In this document: one piece after another, positions 19,531 to 22,121 of the stretch
How positions within the stretch are numbered: position 1 is the first letter of the stretch
Layout of the letters: every line of letters starts with the position of its first letter
Position numbers and translations under genes: made by a program
Notes under the pieces: model-generated
Seen by the model: only the letters and a program-made list of their open reading frames with translations
Database searches by the model: none
What the model was told of the DNA's origin: nothing
Assembly: GCF_001039355.2 (NCBI RefSeq)
Contig: NW_019773750.1
Coordinates: forward strand, 4,296-26,416
DNA from: Lingula anatina
Lineage: Eukaryota; Brachiopoda; Lingulata; Lingulida; Lingulidae
Length of the DNA stretch: 22,121 bases
Reading direction: 5' to 3'

Positions 19531-20026
19531 CTGAGAAAAAAAGAAAACATCACTTTAACTTTACCACATAAATATAGGTTAAACAACAAACATTTGTATG
19601 AAGCATATATTTGTCTAGCGACAGGTGTGGCAGGTATTGAATTAGTTAAGTTTAATACCACCTATTAAACTAATTTCATTATTATCATCTGTACTACAGT
19701 ATCTTCCACAGACTTCCAATCCATGAGACAAATATGTGATTCATCCAAAAAATTTCCAACCTATTTAATGTTTTCACACATTTTCTTCAACCTAACAATA
19801 TAACATATGCACAGAGCTATTCATTTTCAAAAAAGCATGTGTTATTTAGGATGGAGTAAACAGACACTTGTCACTTGAAAGAATGTCAACGGCATAGTGA
19901 TACAAATTACTTTTAAATACAAAGTCTTTCAAATGAATTATATTTGACTTACAATTATAAATGTATAATTATTTACTGCTTTCACAATGAATCCTCCAGA
20001 TTACATTTCAGTGAAATGAACATAAC
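19531..20026 (-). other. Intron of the integrase pseudogene (blocks 1 to 2)
   Basis: 496 bp between a GTTATG donor and a TTTTTTTCTCAG acceptor. The 1.2-kb direct repeat begins inside it at about 19792. Confidence 0.6.
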
Positions 20027-20181
20027 TGTCAACTATAGAGGAAAGGACCTTGGCAACACTTGCTGCATCCTTAGAAAGAATTGGGAATGTCTCCGTCCAC
20101 TTGGTGTAGTAGTCCGACAGAGTGAGGATGTATCTATTGCCATTCTCTGATAACAACACAGGGCCTATCAGGTCAATTAAG
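20027..20181 (-). pseudogene. Integrase block 1 (first catalytic Asp), left copy
   Basis: 155 bp: one base, 51 codons, one base. It reads IDLIGP, then SENGNRYILTLSDYYTKW and DAASVAK, the start of the rve core with the first catalytic aspartate in DLIGP. The acceptor (GTTAAG) is weak and the block could start up to about 20213. The donor ACA/GTTATG is inferred from phase and from the spacing expected up to the next motif. This block itself is uninterrupted. An identical copy lies 1211 bp to the right. Confidence 0.85.
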
Positions 20182-20225
20182 CTTAACAACTTTAATAATT
20201 TAATAACTTTTAGAATCTGAGGTAA

Positions 20226-20998
20226 GCTGATCAGTTGAATGTGTCTAATGAAAAGTGTTTTTTGAGACAATATATTTGAGAAAACTGAAAATTACATTAA
20301 AAAGACTGGCAAATCGAATTGCTTAAAATAGTTAAACATTAATAATTTTGTCAAATCTTGTCAGATATTTCTGAAATTTGTACAAATAATGCTTAGCAAC
20401 AGTAAAAATCTGTTATGAGCTGATCACTTGTCTGTGTCTAATGAAAAGTATTTTCTTTGGATGATATATTTGAGAAATCTAATAATTATATAAAGATTAT
20501 TTTTTCATTCACAAATGGCTAGGCAACATAATACTAACTAGAGAAATGGTAATGCACTAATTGTATTGTATCGTCATTAGTATATCATATTGTACAAGAT
20601 CATGACAACCTATGTACCAGTACAGAAATAAATTGAATTGAGTTGAATAATTACACTGAAAACACTGTGACTTAATATAGTTAAACATTAATAATTTTGA
20701 CAAATTTTGTCCAGTGTTTCTGAAATCTGTACAAATGATGCTTAACAATAATAAAAATCTGTGATAAGCTGATCAGTTATCTGAGTTTTTTTTTAAGTGT
20801 CAAGTGTATGGGAAATTAATCAACAGAAGAGTGAGAATTAACCAAAACAAATATTTCAATATTGCAATGTATTATTTACAGCAAATGTGATGATTTGAGG
20901 TTGTTTGTGTAAGAGGTTGCAAATTACCTTATTAATTAAAATAATTAAACATTAATAATTTTGTCAAATCTGGTCCAATATTTATGAAATTTGTACAA
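20226..20998. repeat. Intronic tandem repeat, about 193-bp unit
   Basis: Units start at GCTGATCAGTTGAATGTG (20226), GCTGATCACTTGTCTGTG (20419) and GCTGATCAGTTATCTGAG (20768). Each carries TCTAATGAAAAG or a remnant of it, TTAAACATTAATAATTTTG and a TGTACAAA word. The second unit is lengthened by a 157-bp insertion and the third by unrelated sequence. The array abuts the acceptor side of integrase block 1. Confidence 0.8.
20489..20645 (+). mobile_element. 157-bp insertion with TTGAA tail and 8-bp target duplication
   Basis: Flanked by direct repeats AATAATTA (20481-20488 and 20646-20653). It interrupts a unit of the 193-bp repeat that is otherwise continuous. The 3' end reads GAAATAAATTGAATTGAGTT, a TTGAA-type tail as seen on some SINE and LINE 3' ends. 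No A/B boxes. Probably a short retroposon fragment; direction is taken from the tail. Confidence 0.6.
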
Positions 20999-20999
20999 N
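20999..20999. other. Single N at the junction of the 1.2-kb direct repeat
   Basis: One undetermined base within three bases of the start of the right copy. Confidence 1.
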
Positions 21000-21237
21000 A
21001 AACTAACAATATAACATATGCACAGAGCTATTCATTTTCAAAAAAGCATGTGTTATTCAGGATGGAGTAAACAGACACTTGTCACTTGAAAGAATGTCAA
21101 CGGCATAGTGATACAAATTACTTTTAAATACATAGTCTTTCAAATGAATTATATTTGACTTACAACTATAAATGTATAATTATTTACTGCTTTCACAATG
21201 AATCCTCCAGATTACATTTCAGTGAAATGAACATAAC

Positions 21238-21392
21238 TGTCAACTATAGAGGAAAGGACCTTGGCAACACTTGCTGCATCCTTAGAAAGAATTGGGAATG
21301 TCTCCGTCCACTTGGTGTAGTAGTCCGACAGAGTGAGGATGTATCTATTGCCATTCTCTGATAACAACACAGGGCCTATCAGGTCAATTAAG
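21238..21392 (-). pseudogene. Integrase block 1, right copy
   Basis: Identical at the protein level to the block at 20027-20181 (DLIGP, SENGNRYILTLSDYYTKW, DAASVAK), with the same flanks. No second copy of blocks 2 to 5 follows it inside the repeat. It is therefore either a duplicated exon or the same exon from the other haplotype. Confidence 0.85.
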
Positions 21393-21436
21393 CTTAACAA
21401 CTTTAATAATTTAATAACTTTTAGAATCTGAGGTAA

Positions 21437-22121
21437 GCTGATCAGTTGAATGTGTCTAATGAAAAGTGTTTTTTGAGACAATATATTTGAGAAAACTGAA
21501 AATTACATTAAAAAGACTGGCAAATCGAATTGCTTAAAATAGTTAAACATTAATAATTTTGTCAAATCTTGTCAGATATTTCTGAAATTTGTACAAATAA
21601 TGCTTAGCAACAGTAAAAATCTGTAATGAGCTGATCACTTGTCTGTGTCTAATGAAAAGTATTTTCTTTGGATGATATATTTGAGAAATCTAATAATTAT
21701 ATAAAGATTATTTTTTCATTCACAAATGGCTAGGCAACATAATACTAACTAGAGAAATGGTAATGCACTAATTGTATTGTATCGTCATTAGTATATCATA
21801 TTGTACAAGGTCATGACAACCTATGTACCAGTACAGAAATAAATTGATATTGAATTGAATAATTACACTGAAAACACTGTGACTTAATATAGTTAAACAT
21901 TAATAATTTTGACAAATTTTGTCCAGTGTTTCTGAAATCTGTACAAATGATGCTTAACAATAATAAAAATCTGTGATAAGCTGACCAGTTGTCTGTTTCT
22001 AATGAAAAGTTTTTTTAGGACAATATATTTGCGAAAACCAAAAATTACATTGATAAGACTGGAAAATCACAGGCCTTAAAATAGTTAAACGTTAATAATT
22101 TTTTCAAATTTTGTGCAATAT
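21437..22121. repeat. Intronic tandem repeat, right copy of the array
   Basis: The same approximately 193-bp units recur 1211 bp to the right. The third unit here (from about 21979, GCTGACCAGTTGTCTGTT) keeps the canonical TCTAATGAAAAG interior that is disrupted in the left copy. The array continues past the window edge. Confidence 0.8.
21700..21857 (+). mobile_element. Same 157-bp insertion in the right repeat copy
   Basis: Present at the equivalent place (AATAATTA at 21692-21699 and 21858-21865), with a one-base-longer, slightly different TTGAA tail. The insertion therefore predates the split of the two copies. Confidence 0.6.

Larger units (their letters stand above)
17190..20181 (-). pseudogene. 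Multi-exon retroviral-type integrase gene, decayed
   Basis: Five minus-strand blocks, in transcription order 20181-20027, 19530-19469, 18545-18286, 17768-17670 and 17276-17190, together cover the rve/DDE integrase core and the helix after it. The acceptors are mostly good (TTTTTTTCTCAG, TTTATTTCTGTAG, CTGATTTTGCAG, ATATATTTTCAG). Three of the four donors are plausible (GTTATG, GTAAAT, GTATGC) and one is weak (GTCTCA). Phases agree: phase 1 between blocks 1 and 2, phase 0 elsewhere. Catalytic D, D and E are present (DLIGP, TDQG, DER), with 37 residues between the last two. The zinc-binding HHCC end is not visible and would lie beyond 20213 or outside the window. A frameshift in block 3 and TAG/TAA stops in block 5 make it non-functional as read. 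The family is the Ty3/gypsy-like integrases, including GIN1/KRBA2-type host genes and Ginger transposons. Confidence 0.85.
19792..20998. repeat. 1.2-kb direct repeat, left copy
   Basis: From CTAACAATATAACATATGCA at 19792 to about 20786 this is nearly identical to the sequence 1211 bp to the right. I counted about half a dozen differences in roughly 1 kb. After 20786 it departs for about 150 bp and then returns to the shared repeat word TTAAACATTAATAATTTTGT before the N at 20999. It contains integrase block 1 and its upstream intron. Confidence 0.9.
21003..22121. repeat. 1.2-kb direct repeat, right copy (runs off the window)
   Basis: Starts CTAACAATATAACATATGCA three bases after the single N at 20999 and matches the left copy until about 21997. 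It then continues with further units of the intronic repeat to the window edge. Confidence 0.9.

Noticed and set aside
19944-20150. 68-codon plus-strand frame repeated identically at 21155-21361
   Set aside because: It is the opposite-strand shadow of integrase block 1; its duplication follows from the 1211-bp repeat.

Overview
The window looks like AT-rich, non-coding DNA from a metazoan, most plausibly a marine invertebrate. The evidence is tRNA-derived SINEs, several short inverted-repeat DNA elements (MITEs), a hAT-like element with CAGGG termini, microsatellites, and a retroviral-type integrase gene interrupted by spliceosomal introns. I cannot name the species. I find no intact protein gene, rRNA gene, functional tRNA gene or CRISPR array. 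Almost all the open frames are short and chance-like.

Layout. 1-2820 is AT-rich with an (AAAT)n microsatellite. 2827-3043 is a 217-bp inverted-repeat element. 3275-4190 is a 0.9-kb, more GC-rich element with 'AAGCCTCGGT' inverted ends and strong hairpins. 4190-6940 is mostly featureless, apart from a CTCF-like motif near 4916 and a small GC-rich islet at 5181-5309. 6943-7137 is a tandem duplication, and 7408-7544 is a small inverted-repeat element beside poly-A/poly-T. 7893-8500 is a SINE cluster. 10242-11234 is a hAT-like MITE containing a 466-bp assembly gap. 13088-14205 is a direct repeat of about 545 bp with an N at its junction. It runs into a PIF/Harbinger-like MITE (14140-14538) that hosts a second inverted repeat. 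15148-16235 holds low-copy local repeats. 16583-16852 is a 12-mer repeat. 17190-20181 is a five-exon minus-strand integrase pseudogene. From 19792 to the right edge, a stretch of about 1 kb that includes its first visible exon is present twice, again with an N at the junction.

The most interesting object is the integrase fossil. Five minus-strand blocks have plausible splice sites and compatible phases. Read in order they cover the DDE core (DLIGP, TDQG, HPQTN..DER, AYRT) and the downstream helix. An element that copies itself through spliced RNA should not keep such introns, so this points to a host-captured integrase gene (GIN1/KRBA2 type) or a Ginger-type DNA transposon. It is now broken by a frameshift and in-frame stops. 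A second theme concerns assembly quality: at least three of the five N positions are flanked by two copies of the same sequence, so some apparent duplications may be unmerged haplotypes rather than real tandem copies.
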